NCBI GenBank assembly: GCA_017510405.1
Contig: JAFWNG010000032.1
Span: 25,956 to 89,955 of the forward strand
DNA: 64,000 nt
Source of the DNA: Solobacterium sp.
GTDB lineage: Bacteria > Bacillota_I > Bacilli_A > Erysipelotrichales > Erysipelotrichaceae
Reading direction: 5' to 3'
In this document: in pieces, positions 16,648 to 26,011 of the stretch
Layout of the letters: each line of letters starts with the position of its first letter
Numbering within the stretch: the first letter of the stretch is position 1
Position numbers and translations under genes: made by a program
Notes under the pieces: model-generated
What the model saw: the letters and a program-made list of their open reading frames with translations, nothing else
Told to the model about the DNA's origin: nothing
Database searches by the model: none

Positions 16648-18054
16648 TTATGCTTTCTTCCGGAAGATGAACTTCAGCAGGAATGCCAGAACCAGGAAGA
16701 ACAGCAGGATGCCGAGTACGATCGGCACGAGGAAGATCATGGCGTACAGCCAGCCGCTGTTATTCTTGCGGGAAGGACTGCTGACCGTGCACAGATCAAA
16801 ACTCAGTTCGCCTTCAGGAAGCTTTTCAAACGATGCGCGGTGTCCGGCATCCGTCTGTTCAAAGCCGGGCTGCGAAGTTTTGAGCAGATGCAGGTCAGTG
16901 CGGATGTCAACGTCCAGCGTTCCGAATTCCTTCCAGGTAGACGCCGGGGAAAGCAGGTAAGTATAGGTATAAACAGGTTCTTTATAACCCATATTGACGT
17001 CCGGATAGACCGGTGCGGTGACACTGTTGATCAGTGTCTCGCCGGGATCTGCTTCCAGTGTATAGACATACCAGCGCATGATCTGCTCATGCCGGACCGG
17101 TTCAATGAATGAGTTTGTATAAAGACGGCTGCCTTCCAGAGAAGCGTTCAGCGAACCGACAAAGATGTTGTACCAGTCGTGGTCGCTCATATCCGGGAAG
17201 ATCTTCTTCGCCGCCAGGACGCAGTCGAGGAATGTTGTCGTCTCCGTATTTTCCAGCACCATGGTTCCTTCCGCTTCTTTATCGGTTTCCGCGTCAGTGA
17301 ACGTCCAGGACGGCTCTTGGGGATCCTGCGGTCCGAGAACGATCAGATGTACTTCTTCCTCCGATGCCCAGACGCTGGCTTCTGTCCGGCTTTCTTTGAT
17401 CGTCAGGCCGCGGAACGGCTCCAGCATCCAGCGCACTTCCGAGGAATCCCCGCTCAGGACAGCGGAAGCGGAAATGTGGGAGGCTTTTTCCGGCTCAGAG
17501 AGGACCGGTTTATAGGTGAATATCGTGACCGGGGTGTCCGGACGCAGGAATTCATCCGTGTGATAACTGTCTTCCAGAAGCGGAAGATCCAGGGAGGTGT
17601 CGTAATCTCTTCCATACAGCCACGTATAGCGCATCGTGACGTCTGCCGGCTGCCCGTTGATCTCGATGCGGTACTTTTCCCGCTCTTTTTCGAAGACAGT
17701 GCTGTAGTCTTCATCAGAGCGCGGATAGGCGTAATAGGGAAGCGGTCCGAACGGGAATGCCAGTCTGGCGCTCACGTGCAGATCGGAAGGATTATGAAAT
17801 GTATAGGCGGCAATAACCGTGCTGCTGTAATCGCGGAATGAATCGGGATCGCCGAACGAACTGTCCGGCGTGTCTGTGATCTGAAAGGTCAGGTCTTCGT
17901 GCAGGACCGTCAGCGGACATTCCTCATCCGCAGATACAACTCCAGACACGTCGGTGCCCTGCCAGATCATGATCGCGGAATTGGCTTTCGCCGGAAGCGG
18001 AAGAAACAGACCTGCACAGACAGCGCTGAACAGTTTTTTCCGAATTGTCTTCAT
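16648..18054 (-). CDS. Secreted type I membrane protein of unknown function
   Basis: The product is about 468 residues. The start at 18054 (MKTIRKKLFS) is preferred over 18108 because it directly gives a signal peptide (LFSAVCAGLFLPLPAKA) with AGAGGT upstream. One C-terminal membrane helix (about residues 438-462, WLYAMIFLVPIVLGILLFFLVLA) ends in a basic RKKA tail, so most of the protein faces outward. It is rich in beta-strand-like segments and acidic residues. There is no LPxTG and no enzyme motif that I recognise. It is monocistronic. Confidence 0.7.
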   Translation of the reverse strand: MKTIRKKLFSAVCAGLFLPLPAKANSAIMIWQGTDVSGVVSADEECPLTVLHEDLTFQITDTPDSSFGDPDSFRDYSSTVIAAYTFHNPSDLHVSARLAFPFGPLPYYAYPRSDEDYSTVFEKEREKYRIEINGQPADVTMRYTWLYGRDYDTSLDLPLLEDSYHTDEFLRPDTPVTIFTYKPVLSEPEKASHISASAVLSGDSSEVRWMLEPFRGLTIKESRTEASVWASEEEVHLIVLGPQDPQEPSWTFTDAETDKEAEGTMVLENTETTTFLDCVLAAKKIFPDMSDHDWYNIFVGSLNASLEGSRLYTNSFIEPVRHEQIMRWYVYTLEADPGETLINSVTAPVYPDVNMGYKEPVYTYTYLLSPASTWKEFGTLDVDIRTDLHLLKTSQPGFEQTDAGHRASFEKLPEGELSFDLCTVSSPSRKNNSGWLYAMIFLVPIVLGILLFFLVLAFLLKFIFRKKA

Positions 18055-18149
18055 AGGCAGTACCTCTGACCACATCATAACAGATTTGGGGGGGATTACA
18101 AAAAGCATGAAGAAGACAAGGCAGTCTTCTGCAGGGACGTGTTTTCGGC

Positions 18150-18155
18150 TATAAT
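18150..18155 (+). promoter_or_regulatory. Possible -10 box of the sensory hydrogenase operon
   Basis: A consensus TATAAT lies 33 bp before the ATG. An inverted repeat (AGAAGAC/GTCTTCT, 18112-18131) overlaps where the -35 box would be. No good -35 is seen, which fits activator control. Confidence 0.35.
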
Positions 18156-18187
18156 TCCCTCAGTGAATATACATGGGGAGGACCATA

Positions 18188-19870
18188 ATGCAGTATTGTC
18201 TGACAAGTAATACAAAGGACTGCCGCAACTGCTACAAATGCATCCGGCACTGTCCGATCAAGGCGATATCCTTTACGGATGACAAGGCATCGATCATAAA
18301 AGAAGACTGTATTCTGTGCGGCCAGTGCTATACCGTATGCCCGCAGGAACTGAAAGTGATCCGGAATGATATCGAGAAGGTCAAGCGTCTGCTTCGTGAA
18401 AATGACAGAGTATATGTTTCGGTGGCACCGTCGTTTATTGCCCGTTATCCGGACAGTGACATCGACTGCATGAAGCGCACGCTGAAGAAGCTCGGCTTTA
18501 CAGATGTGGAAGAGACAGCTGTCGGCGCAACGATCGTCAAGAAGGCATACGATGAAATGCTGGAAGAAGACCGGGACGTGATCATTTCGTCGTGCTGCCA
18601 CAGCGTGAACATGCTGATCAAGAGGCATTATCCGAACTGTCTGCCGTATCTCGCGGATGTGCTGTCCCCGATGCTCGCTCACGGGCGGGATATCAAGATG
18701 CGCTTCGGCGAAGATACCAAAGTGGTATTCCTGGGACCGTGTATTGCCAAGAAAGACGAATCGGATAAGAACTCGTCCCTTGTGGAAGCGGCGCTCACTT
18801 TTGAAGAGTTTGACGCATGGCTTGCCAAAGAGAATATCACGCTTGAAACGACGGATGAAAAAGACGGAAGAGAGCAGTCAAAAGCACGTCTGTTCCCGAC
18901 CAACGGCGGCGTTCTGCGCACCATGGAACGCAGAAACGACGACTGGCAGTATCTGATCTGCGACGGCGTCGAGAACTGCGTACAGACTCTGAAGGATATC
19001 GAAGACGGGAAGCTGCATAAATGCTTTATTGAAATGTCATCCTGTCAGGGAAGCTGTGTCAACGGACCGATCATGAAAAAACAGGCACAGTCGATCCTTT
19101 ACGGTACCGCAGCGGTCAACCGCTATGCCGGTCAGAAAGACTTTGAAGGCCTGAAGGCGGGATATGATGACATTAAGTGCGTCTATAAGAAAGACTATGT
19201 AAAAGACAAGACTCCGACAGAAGAACAGATCCAGGAAATGCTTGTCAAAATGGGCAAGGAAGATCCGTCTGCCCGTCTCAACTGCGGCTGCTGCGGCTAT
19301 GACTCCTGTCATGCCAAGGCAATCGCGATCCTGCAGGGAAATGCGAACATTGACATGTGTCTGCCGTATCTGATGGAAAAAGCTGCTTCTCTGTCCGATC
19401 AGATCATTGAACATACGCCGAACGGACTGATGGTACTGGATGAGAATTTCAATATTACCCTTGCCAATCAGGCGATGTGCCGCATCGTCCGCGTATCCCG
19501 TCCGGAAGAACTTGTGGGCAGACCGGTCATGGAGATCCTGGATCCGATGGATTATCTGGAAGCCCTGCAGGGAGAGCGGATCAACCGGAAGCGGGAATAT
19601 CTGCAGGATTATGACCGCTATGTTGAAAATACTGTCGTCTATGACACAAAGCTGCAGGCACTGGTGTGCGTCATGCTGGATATCACCCGCCAGGAAAAAC
19701 AGGCGCAGAAAGACCGTGAGCGTATTGAAAAGACCATGAAGATCACCGACGCGCTGATCGATAAGAATATGCAGACGGTCCATGAGATCGCGTCTCTGCT
19801 CGGTGAGACTGCGGCGGAGACCAAGGTGGCGCTGCTGTCACTGAAGGATACGATCTATCATGAAAATTGA
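18188..19870 (+). CDS. Sensory [FeFe]-hydrogenase-like protein with PAS domain (HydS type)
   Basis: A 561-residue protein. Two 4Fe-4S ferredoxin clusters lie at the N-terminus (Cys12/15/18/22 and Cys41/44/47/51). The H-cluster domain keeps its cysteines in altered motifs: SSCCH (Cys136), GPCIAKK (Cys185) and SSCQGSC (Cys286, Cys290); productive enzymes have TSCCP, MPCxxKK and ACPGGC. A further 4Fe-4S domain begins at NCGCCGYDSC (Cys366), then a PAS domain from about residue 405 and a C-terminal helix. This is the plan of group C [FeFe] hydrogenases, thought to sense hydrogen or redox state. GGAGG is 6 nt before the ATG. The gene overlaps a phosphatase gene by 11 bp. Confidence 0.9.
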   Translation: MQYCLTSNTKDCRNCYKCIRHCPIKAISFTDDKASIIKEDCILCGQCYTVCPQELKVIRNDIEKVKRLLRENDRVYVSVAPSFIARYPDSDIDCMKRTLKKLGFTDVEETAVGATIVKKAYDEMLEEDRDVIISSCCHSVNMLIKRHYPNCLPYLADVLSPMLAHGRDIKMRFGEDTKVVFLGPCIAKKDESDKNSSLVEAALTFEEFDAWLAKENITLETTDEKDGREQSKARLFPTNGGVLRTMERRNDDWQYLICDGVENCVQTLKDIEDGKLHKCFIEMSSCQGSCVNGPIMKKQAQSILYGTAAVNRYAGQKDFEGLKAGYDDIKCVYKKDYVKDKTPTEEQIQEMLVKMGKEDPSARLNCGCCGYDSCHAKAIAILQGNANIDMCLPYLMEKAASLSDQIIEHTPNGLMVLDENFNITLANQAMCRIVRVSRPEELVGRPVMEILDPMDYLEALQGERINRKREYLQDYDRYVENTVVYDTKLQALVCVMLDITRQEKQAQKDRERIEKTMKITDALIDKNMQTVHEIASLLGETAAETKVALLSLKDTIYHEN

Positions 19871-21032
19871 GATGATAGCGGAATGCGGCTGGCTCTCGGT
19901 GAACCATGTGGGAGAACAGCTCTGCGGCGACAGCGTGACCGTAGTGGATCCGAATGACCACTGCCGCATTCTTGTACTTGCGGACGGTATGGGGTCCGGT
20001 GTCAAGGCGAATATCCTGTCGACCCTGACTGCGAAGATGCTTTCGGTCATGCTGGCAAATAATGTTGATTTTGATGAATGCCTGCATACGATCATTACGA
20101 CCCTGCCGATCTGTAAGGAACGGAAAGTGGCGTATTCGACATTCACGGTCATCAAAGTGGATTACGGCTACCACATTACGATCTATAACTATGACAATCC
20201 GGAACCGTTCCTGATCCGGGACGGAAAGAGCATGTGCCTGGATTATACCGTGGCGGAGATCGAAGGCAAGAAGATCTCCATGACGTGGTTTGACGCGACT
20301 TATGACGACTGCATCGTCATGATGTCCGACGGTACGATCAATGCCGGAACCGGCGTTACATTGAACTACGGATGGCAGCTCCCGCAGATCCGGAGTTTCA
20401 TGGAAGCGAACTACCGTCAGGGAATGTCTGCCAAGGCGCTTGCGACCACGCTGGTCGACCGGTGCAATGCCCTGTACGGATATGCGCCGGGTGATGATAC
20501 GACATGTGCGGTCATGCGCATCCGCGAGACGGAACAGGCGAACGTCATGTTCGGCCCGCCGATCCGTCCGGAAGACGACTTTGCCATGGCAGAGCAGTTC
20601 TTCAACCGGGAAGGAAAGCATATCGTATGCGGCGGAACGACGGCGAAAGTGGCGGCGGCGTATCTCGGCAAGGAGATCATCGCAGACAGCGTCAATATGG
20701 ATGAGACGATACCGCCGATGTCGCTGATCGACGGCGTGGATCTGGTCACAGAAGGGCTGATCACCATGCAGCGGGTCGTGGAATACGGAGAAAACTACCT
20801 GGATACAAACAGTCAGTATTTCAGCTGGAACTACAGTCTGGACGGTGCTTCGCTGATCGCCAGCGCACTGTTCGAGGAAGCTACCGATATTCACTTCTCG
20901 ATCGGCTGCGCAGCCAACGAAGCATACGGCGAAGAAGGAGCGGTCAGCTTCAAAAAGAAGATGGAAATGGCGGAACATCTCATGGACTGCCTGCGGAGAA
21001 TGGGAAAAACCGTCGAAGCCGTTTACTGGTAA
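19860..21032 (+). CDS. SpoIIE-family protein phosphatase paired with the hydrogenase sensor
   Basis: A 390-residue soluble protein. The PP2C/SpoIIE domain occupies about 1-225, with metal-binding ADGMGSG near residue 41, MMSDGTINAG near 152 and PGDDTTCAV near 210. The last 160 residues form a second domain (from FGPPIRPEDD) that I cannot assign. It overlaps the end of the hydrogenase-like sensor gene by 11 bp, so translation is coupled. Group C hydrogenases are known to sit next to such phosphatases, which suggests that redox or hydrogen input controls dephosphorylation of an unknown protein. Confidence 0.88.
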   Translation: MKIEMIAECGWLSVNHVGEQLCGDSVTVVDPNDHCRILVLADGMGSGVKANILSTLTAKMLSVMLANNVDFDECLHTIITTLPICKERKVAYSTFTVIKVDYGYHITIYNYDNPEPFLIRDGKSMCLDYTVAEIEGKKISMTWFDATYDDCIVMMSDGTINAGTGVTLNYGWQLPQIRSFMEANYRQGMSAKALATTLVDRCNALYGYAPGDDTTCAVMRIRETEQANVMFGPPIRPEDDFAMAEQFFNREGKHIVCGGTTAKVAAAYLGKEIIADSVNMDETIPPMSLIDGVDLVTEGLITMQRVVEYGENYLDTNSQYFSWNYSLDGASLIASALFEEATDIHFSIGCAANEAYGEEGAVSFKKKMEMAEHLMDCLRRMGKTVEAVYW

Positions 21033-21037
21033 GCACG

Positions 21038-21074
21038 AAAAAAAGCAATGGGTATGAAGCTCATTGCTTTTTTT
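21038..21074. terminator. Bidirectional terminator
   Basis: AAAAAAAGCAATG and CATTGCTTTTTTT form a 13-bp stem. It separates the convergent phosphatase and RpiR genes. Confidence 0.9.
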
Positions 21075-21078
21075 ATGC

Positions 21079-21852
21079 TTATTTTCCTTTCTGCAGTGCA
21101 GCAGCGATCGCGTCCATCAGGAGCTCAATGAACACAAAGTATATTGCCTGGTCATCCAGAAATGAAATTGTACTGTCCCGGGAGATCCGCGGAAGAACAA
21201 TATATTCCTCACAGCGTTTGCGGAACGTCAGTGTCTGTGACATGGTAAAGCACAGGATCTGACAGTGATTCTCTTTCATGCTGCTCACGATTCTCCGGTA
21301 CCATCCCGTATTATCCTGAACGGTAAAGATGATCAGACAGTCATTCTCCTGAAGACTGATCGATACGTCACCCATCAGGGAAGTATCTGAAACAGCTTCC
21401 GCGTCAATACCAATTTTGGCGAGACGTGTACGCAGCTGCATGGCACTGTTATACGTACGGTTCTGTCCGAATATCTTAATACGGCCTGCTTTAATCATAC
21501 GGGCGGCGATCCGCTGCATATCTTCGGTGGTTACACAGTCAGAGATCTGCAGAATATAGCGGCTGTAATTGGATACAATGGCTTTAACCGGATCGTTTAA
21601 ATCCGGATCCGATCCGGCGTTCTGGCTGGTCAGAAAGCGTGACAGATCATACTTGAGATCGGTATATCCGGTATATCCGATCCGGTTGGCAAAGCGTACA
21701 ACAGCAGACTTGGAAACATGCGACAGTTTTGCCAGATGATCGATGTTGCTGCGTGCAGCTTCACGGGGATCGTCCAGTATGACGTTTGCAATGTCGAGAT
21801 CTGTTTTTGTCAGATCGGCATAATAGGACTGAATTCGTTCTAACGGGTTCAT
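21079..21852 (-). CDS. MurR/RpiR-family transcriptional regulator
   Basis: A 257-residue regulator. The N-terminal HTH domain has the family pattern NIDHLAKLSHVSKSAVVRFANRIGYTGYTDLK at residues 36-67, and a SIS sugar-phosphate-binding domain spans about 105-245 (IKIFGQNRTYNSAMQL, then DVSISLQENDCLIIFT). It is divergent from the PTS gene, the usual arrangement for a local sugar-locus regulator. A palindrome (TTAAAACT-G-AGTTTTAA) lies in its own leader. Confidence 0.93.
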   Translation of the reverse strand: MNPLERIQSYYADLTKTDLDIANVILDDPREAARSNIDHLAKLSHVSKSAVVRFANRIGYTGYTDLKYDLSRFLTSQNAGSDPDLNDPVKAIVSNYSRYILQISDCVTTEDMQRIAARMIKAGRIKIFGQNRTYNSAMQLRTRLAKIGIDAEAVSDTSLMGDVSISLQENDCLIIFTVQDNTGWYRRIVSSMKENHCQILCFTMSQTLTFRKRCEEYIVLPRISRDSTISFLDDQAIYFVFIELLMDAIAAALQKGK

Positions 21853-21886
21853 AATAATGACCTCTCTTCATTTACAGTATAGCGGA

Positions 21887-21903
21887 TTAAAACTGAGTTT
21901 TAA
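21887..21903. promoter_or_regulatory. Palindrome in the rpiR-like leader
   Basis: TTAAAACT and AGTTTTAA flank one G in a perfect inverted repeat just upstream of the regulator start. It is a candidate autoregulatory site. Confidence 0.45.
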
Positions 21904-21943
21904 AACAATTTTAAAAAAAGGTAGAAAAAGTTTTATTAGTATA

Positions 21944-21998
21944 TTGAAACATTGTTTTATACATGCTATATTTTGGCTGTGAAATAAAACAAGTTTCA
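21944..21998 (+). promoter_or_regulatory. PTS promoter flanked by a long inverted repeat
   Basis: The -35 TTGAAA (21944-21949) is 17 bp from the -10 TATATT (21967-21972), which has an extended TG. TGAAAC-A-TTGTTTTAT (21945-21960) and its inverse ATAAAACAAGTTTCA (21984-21998) flank the -10 region. The arms match apart from one inserted A. This is a good candidate for the RpiR operator. Confidence 0.65.
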
Positions 21999-22013
21999 GA
22001 AAGGGGTTAAAAC

Positions 22014-23333
22014 ATGGACGGTTTTATTGAAAAGCTTCAGAACGTACTCGTTCCGTTCTCTCAGAAAGTCAACAACTCCAAGATCCTGAAAGGCATCAGC
22101 GGCGGTTTCTCCGCGATGCTGCCGGTCGTCATGGTCGGTGCGATCTTCACACTTCTCGCAAGTCTGAACATTGGTCCGTATCAGAGCTTCATCACAGCGA
22201 TCGGACTGAAGCCGCTGCTGGCAATTCCGCAGGACTTCACAACAAATATGATCTCTGTGTATGCAGTATTCCTGATCGCCAAGGCTGAGGCATCCGTCCT
22301 CGGCATGGACGAAAGAGATTCTCTGGCATCCGGCGTCATGGCACTGATGGCATTCCTCATCATGATCCCGCTGGGAGTTACCGGTACAGACGCAGAGACA
22401 GGCGTTGTCGTAAATGTCGCTGCTGCAGTCAATACAACATTCCTCGGTTCCGCAGGTCTGTTCACAGCTATGATCGTCGGCATACTGTTCCCGTACATCC
22501 ATAACTTCTTCATCACAAAGAACATCGGCATCAAGATGCCTGAATCTGTTCCGCCGATGATCTCCAAGTCCTTCTCCGCACTGATTCCGGCACTGGCAAT
22601 CGCCTTCATCGCTGTGATCCTGCGCACACTGGCAGGCATGACCTCCTACGGCTCCGTAACAATGCTGATCTACGGTCTGCTTAAGGCTCCGTTAACCGCT
22701 CTTGCTGCAAGCCCGCTGACATTCATCCTGCTGCTCATCATCTGCAACATCCTGTGGTTCTTCGGTATCCACGGCGGAATGGTCGCTACATCGATCATGG
22801 CTGCTCTCTATACAGAACTGACACTGGAAAACCTGGCTGCTTACGGTGCAGGACAGGCGCTTCCGAACATCATCATCCAGCCGGCATGGTTCGCAATGGG
22901 CAACATCGGCGGCTCCGGATGTGCAATGGGTCTGTGCCTCTGCCTGGCTCTGTTCTCCAGATCTGCCCGCTACAAGGCACTGAATAAGATCTCCCTGCCG
23001 GCAGGTCTCTGCGGCATCTCTGAACCGATGGTATTCGGATTCCCGCTCGTACTGAACCCGGTCATGCTGATCCCGATGATCGTTGCTCCGATCGCAACAT
23101 TCCTCCTCGGCTATGCAGCCATGGCAGTAGGTCTTGTACCTTACATGGTCGGTGTCAACGTATCCACAGGTACACCGGTACTTCTCTCCGCATTCGCGGC
23201 ATGGGCTGACTGGAGAGGAATCGTACTGCAGGCAGTTCTCGTAGCAGTATCCGTCGCAATCTACTATCCATTCTTCCGCGCATGCGACAACCAGGCTCTC
23301 AAAGAAGAGCAGGAAGCTCCGGCGGAAGCATAA
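22014..23333 (+). CDS. PTS sugar transporter EIIC, cellobiose/lactose family
   Basis: The membrane channel that brings in a beta-glycoside and presents it for phosphorylation. It has 439 residues with about ten hydrophobic segments. Family features are the N-terminal FIEKLQNVLVPFSQKV and the conserved GISEPMVFGFPLVLNP near residue 333 (the GITEP motif). AAAGGGG lies 6 nt before the ATG. No EIIA or EIIB gene is present in the window, so those must come from elsewhere. The GH1 enzyme at 28279 would act on the phosphorylated product. Confidence 0.93.
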   Translation: MDGFIEKLQNVLVPFSQKVNNSKILKGISGGFSAMLPVVMVGAIFTLLASLNIGPYQSFITAIGLKPLLAIPQDFTTNMISVYAVFLIAKAEASVLGMDERDSLASGVMALMAFLIMIPLGVTGTDAETGVVVNVAAAVNTTFLGSAGLFTAMIVGILFPYIHNFFITKNIGIKMPESVPPMISKSFSALIPALAIAFIAVILRTLAGMTSYGSVTMLIYGLLKAPLTALAASPLTFILLLIICNILWFFGIHGGMVATSIMAALYTELTLENLAAYGAGQALPNIIIQPAWFAMGNIGGSGCAMGLCLCLALFSRSARYKALNKISLPAGLCGISEPMVFGFPLVLNPVMLIPMIVAPIATFLLGYAAMAVGLVPYMVGVNVSTGTPVLLSAFAAWADWRGIVLQAVLVAVSVAIYYPFFRACDNQALKEEQEAPAEA

Positions 23334-23379
23334 TACAACACATCATTCTGTGAAAATTCCCTTGTAAATGAATGATGAA

Positions 23380-23430
23380 GGGCAGCTGAATCGATCTCAT
23401 GCAGAACGGTCTGCTGCCCGCTTTCTTTTA
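23380..23430 (+). terminator. Terminator after the PTS gene
   Basis: GGGCAGC and GCTGCCC, 26 nt apart, are followed by CTTTCTTTT. The long loop makes it moderate evidence. Confidence 0.5.
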
Positions 23431-23498
23431 TGGAAAAGATTGGTTCCATGGTATGATTACATTAGTGACTGTGATCCGCCATGGGAAAGGAGGATCAC

Positions 23499-24278
23499 AT
23501 GATTTATCTTCTCACAGCAGTAATTGCCAGTTTCCTTGGAGCAGTCTGCGGCATCGGCGGCGGAGTGCTGATCAAACCCGCACTGGATATGTTTCAGAAT
23601 GACGGTGCTTCGGTAATCAATTTTCTTTCCTCCTGCACAGTGTTTTCCATGAGTGTCTATTCCATTGGAAAAGAATTCCTGCGGCCTTCCCAGAAGATCG
23701 ATTACCGCAGTATGATCCCGCTGGCAGCCGGTGCGGCTGCAGGCGGAATCCTGGGCAACCGGCTGTTCCGGATGATCCGTGACGCTTCGTCACAGGCAGG
23801 GCTGGTCAGCGGGATCCAGGCATGCGCGCTCGGAATCGTCATGGTGCTGGTGCTGCTGTATACGCTGAACCGGAAGAAGATCCGCTCTGTACGCATTGAA
23901 AGCAGTGCGGCGTCCCTGCTGATCGGGCTGGCTCTCGGCACGATGTCAAGCTTCCTTGGCGTAGGCGGCGGACCGATCAATCTGGCGGTCCTGTACTACT
24001 TCTTCTCCATGAACACGAAGACCGCAGCCATAAGCAGTATCTTCATCATACTGTTCGGACAGGCTGCCAATATCAGTGTTACGCTGATGTCCGGTGTGCC
24101 GGAGGGAGTATCCTTCGCAATACTGGCCCTGATGGTTGCCGGCGGGATCGCCGGCGGTATCATCGGCCGCGCATTTAATAAAAAGATCGATGAAACAGTC
24201 GTTGACAAAATGTTCATCGGCAGTCTGATCGTGATCATTGCACTCTGCATCATGAATGCAGTCAAATACCTGTTCTGA
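23499..24278 (+). CDS. TauE/SafE-family sulfite/anion exporter
   Basis: A 259-residue permease with about eight membrane helices and the two internal repeat signatures: GAVCGIGGGVLIKPAL near residue 13 and GLALGTMSSFLGVGGGPINLAVL near 145. The family exports sulfite, sulfate or sulfonates. The start at 23499 has AAAGGAGG 6 nt ahead. It lies 39 nt before a sulfatase gene, which suggests that it expels the sulfate released by that enzyme. Confidence 0.92.
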   Translation: MIYLLTAVIASFLGAVCGIGGGVLIKPALDMFQNDGASVINFLSSCTVFSMSVYSIGKEFLRPSQKIDYRSMIPLAAGAAAGGILGNRLFRMIRDASSQAGLVSGIQACALGIVMVLVLLYTLNRKKIRSVRIESSAASLLIGLALGTMSSFLGVGGGPINLAVLYYFFSMNTKTAAISSIFIILFGQAANISVTLMSGVPEGVSFAILALMVAGGIAGGIIGRAFNKKIDETVVDKMFIGSLIVIIALCIMNAVKYLF

Positions 24279-24317
24279 CCCGTTCTGGAGGGTGACCGGA
24301 AGAGAAGGAAAAAAACT

Positions 24318-25799
24318 ATGAGAAAAAAACCAAACATTATTATTATCAATCCGGATGAAATGCGCTGGAATACGATGGGACACATGGGAAACCGCGCAGC
24401 GTCCACACCGCGCCTGGATGCTTTCGCTGAAACGGAAGCAGTATCGTTTGAGAATGCATACTGTCAGAACCCGGTCTGCGTACCGAGCCGGTGCAGCTTC
24501 TTTACCGGCCTGTATCCGCATGTTAACGGCTACCGTACGATGCATTATCTGATCCATGACGGAAAAGATACGATGTTTGCCGAACTGCGCCGGGCAGGAT
24601 ACAAGGTCTGGATGAACAGCCGCAACGATTTCATTGCTGCAAATGAACCGGGAGAGATGGCTACCCAGTTCGATGAGATCTATACCTATCCCCGCAGTGC
24701 CGGAATCAACGCCTCCAGAGGACATCACGTCATTCCGGAATTCCCGTACTCGCATTATATCGGCGTGGCGGATGAGATCAAAACGGACATCGGCGATACG
24801 TTGGCTGCCTGTGAGCGCATCCGCCGCCAGAAAGACACGGACGAACCGCTCTGCCTGTTCATCGGCTGGATGAATCCGCATGTGCCGTATGTGACCGATC
24901 CGCAGCACTATGACCGGATCGATCCGGAAAAGATGGAAGAACGCGTGAAACTGAAGGATTGTTCCGGTAAGTCCGCAATGATCCATAAACTGCATGAACT
25001 CTCCGGCATGGAGACATTCCCGGAGGAACTGTTTACAGAAATGCGCCGCGTCTATCTGGCGCAGTGCAGCTATATTGACGATCTGTTCGGCATGCTCGTC
25101 GACGCACTGAAAGAGGCAGGCATCTACGATGATTCCCTGATCGTGTTCATGTCCGATCACGGCGACTTTGCCGGTGATTTCGATCTGCCGGAGAAAGCGC
25201 AGAACAGTTTTGAGGATATCCTGACAAAGGTGCCGCTTCTGATCAAGCCGCCGAAAGGGGAGACAGTCGACGCCGGTGTTACGCCGGCGCTGACAGAACT
25301 CGTGGATTTCTATGCGACAGTCATGGACTATGCCGGTGTGGAACCGGGACATGACCAGTTCGGAAGAAGCCTGCGTCCCGTCATCGAAGACCGCACACAG
25401 GAAAACCGGAAGTACGTCTTCAGCGAAGGCGGACGCCGGGCATGTGAAAAACAGGCAGATGAATACCACAAGTACGGAGAGGAAGGTCCGAAGAAGACAA
25501 GCGACTACTGGGCAAAGATGAATGCCGAGGCAGACGATGACGCCCATGAAAAGGGAACGATGATCTGCGACGGTACGTATAAATATGTCATGCGTCTGTC
25601 CGGAAAAGATGAGTTCTATGATCTGCAGAAAGATCCGAAAGAGATGATCAACCGGATCGGTGAAGAAACATACGCGGCGGACATCCTGCGGCTCAAAATG
25701 GAAATGCTGCACTGGTACCAGGAGACCTGCGATACCGTGCAGAGAGAGTTTGATTCCCGCTTCCTGAGTGAGGAATCGCTTCGCCCGAAACAGAACTGA
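24318..25799 (+). CDS. Sulfatase (formylglycine-dependent, cytoplasmic)
   Basis: A 493-residue arylsulfatase-like enzyme. The modification motif CVPSR (Cys54 to Arg58) in NPVCVPSRCSFFTGLYPH is complete, so Cys54 should become formylglycine; in anaerobes this is done by a radical-SAM maturase, which is not in the window. Metal-binding residues fit NPDEMRW near residue 11 and MSDHGDF near 275. There is no signal peptide, so it works in the cytoplasm on an imported substrate. This fits the PTS and the anion exporter next to it. Confidence 0.93.
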   Translation: MRKKPNIIIINPDEMRWNTMGHMGNRAASTPRLDAFAETEAVSFENAYCQNPVCVPSRCSFFTGLYPHVNGYRTMHYLIHDGKDTMFAELRRAGYKVWMNSRNDFIAANEPGEMATQFDEIYTYPRSAGINASRGHHVIPEFPYSHYIGVADEIKTDIGDTLAACERIRRQKDTDEPLCLFIGWMNPHVPYVTDPQHYDRIDPEKMEERVKLKDCSGKSAMIHKLHELSGMETFPEELFTEMRRVYLAQCSYIDDLFGMLVDALKEAGIYDDSLIVFMSDHGDFAGDFDLPEKAQNSFEDILTKVPLLIKPPKGETVDAGVTPALTELVDFYATVMDYAGVEPGHDQFGRSLRPVIEDRTQENRKYVFSEGGRRACEKQADEYHKYGEEGPKKTSDYWAKMNAEADDDAHEKGTMICDGTYKYVMRLSGKDEFYDLQKDPKEMINRIGEETYAADILRLKMEMLHWYQETCDTVQREFDSRFLSEESLRPKQN

Positions 25800-25800
25800 A

Positions 25801-25823
25801 AAAAAGCACTTCGGTGCTTTTTT
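25801..25823 (+). terminator. Terminator after the sulfatase
   Basis: AAAAAGCAC, a TTCG loop and GTGCTTTTTT form a canonical intrinsic terminator right at the stop codon. Confidence 0.9.
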
Positions 25824-25841
25824 CATAATTTTACCCCTTCG

Positions 25842-25869
25842 TTCGACCGAAAAAACGGTATGCTAGTAT
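25842..25869 (+). promoter_or_regulatory. Promoter of the TerD-like gene
   Basis: TTCGAC (25842-25847) is 16 bp from TAGTAT (25864-25869), which has an extended TG. It implies a leader of about 235 nt. Confidence 0.5.
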
Positions 25870-26011
25870 TAAGAAGCGGAGGGGTAACTCTCTGTGATCA
25901 GATCATGCAAAACGAATGATGCACCGAACGGACATACTTTTAAACAAAGAAATGTGAATTCTATGGTATGCATCAATATGGTCCGTAGATGGTTTTTGCA
26001 GGATGGATCCG

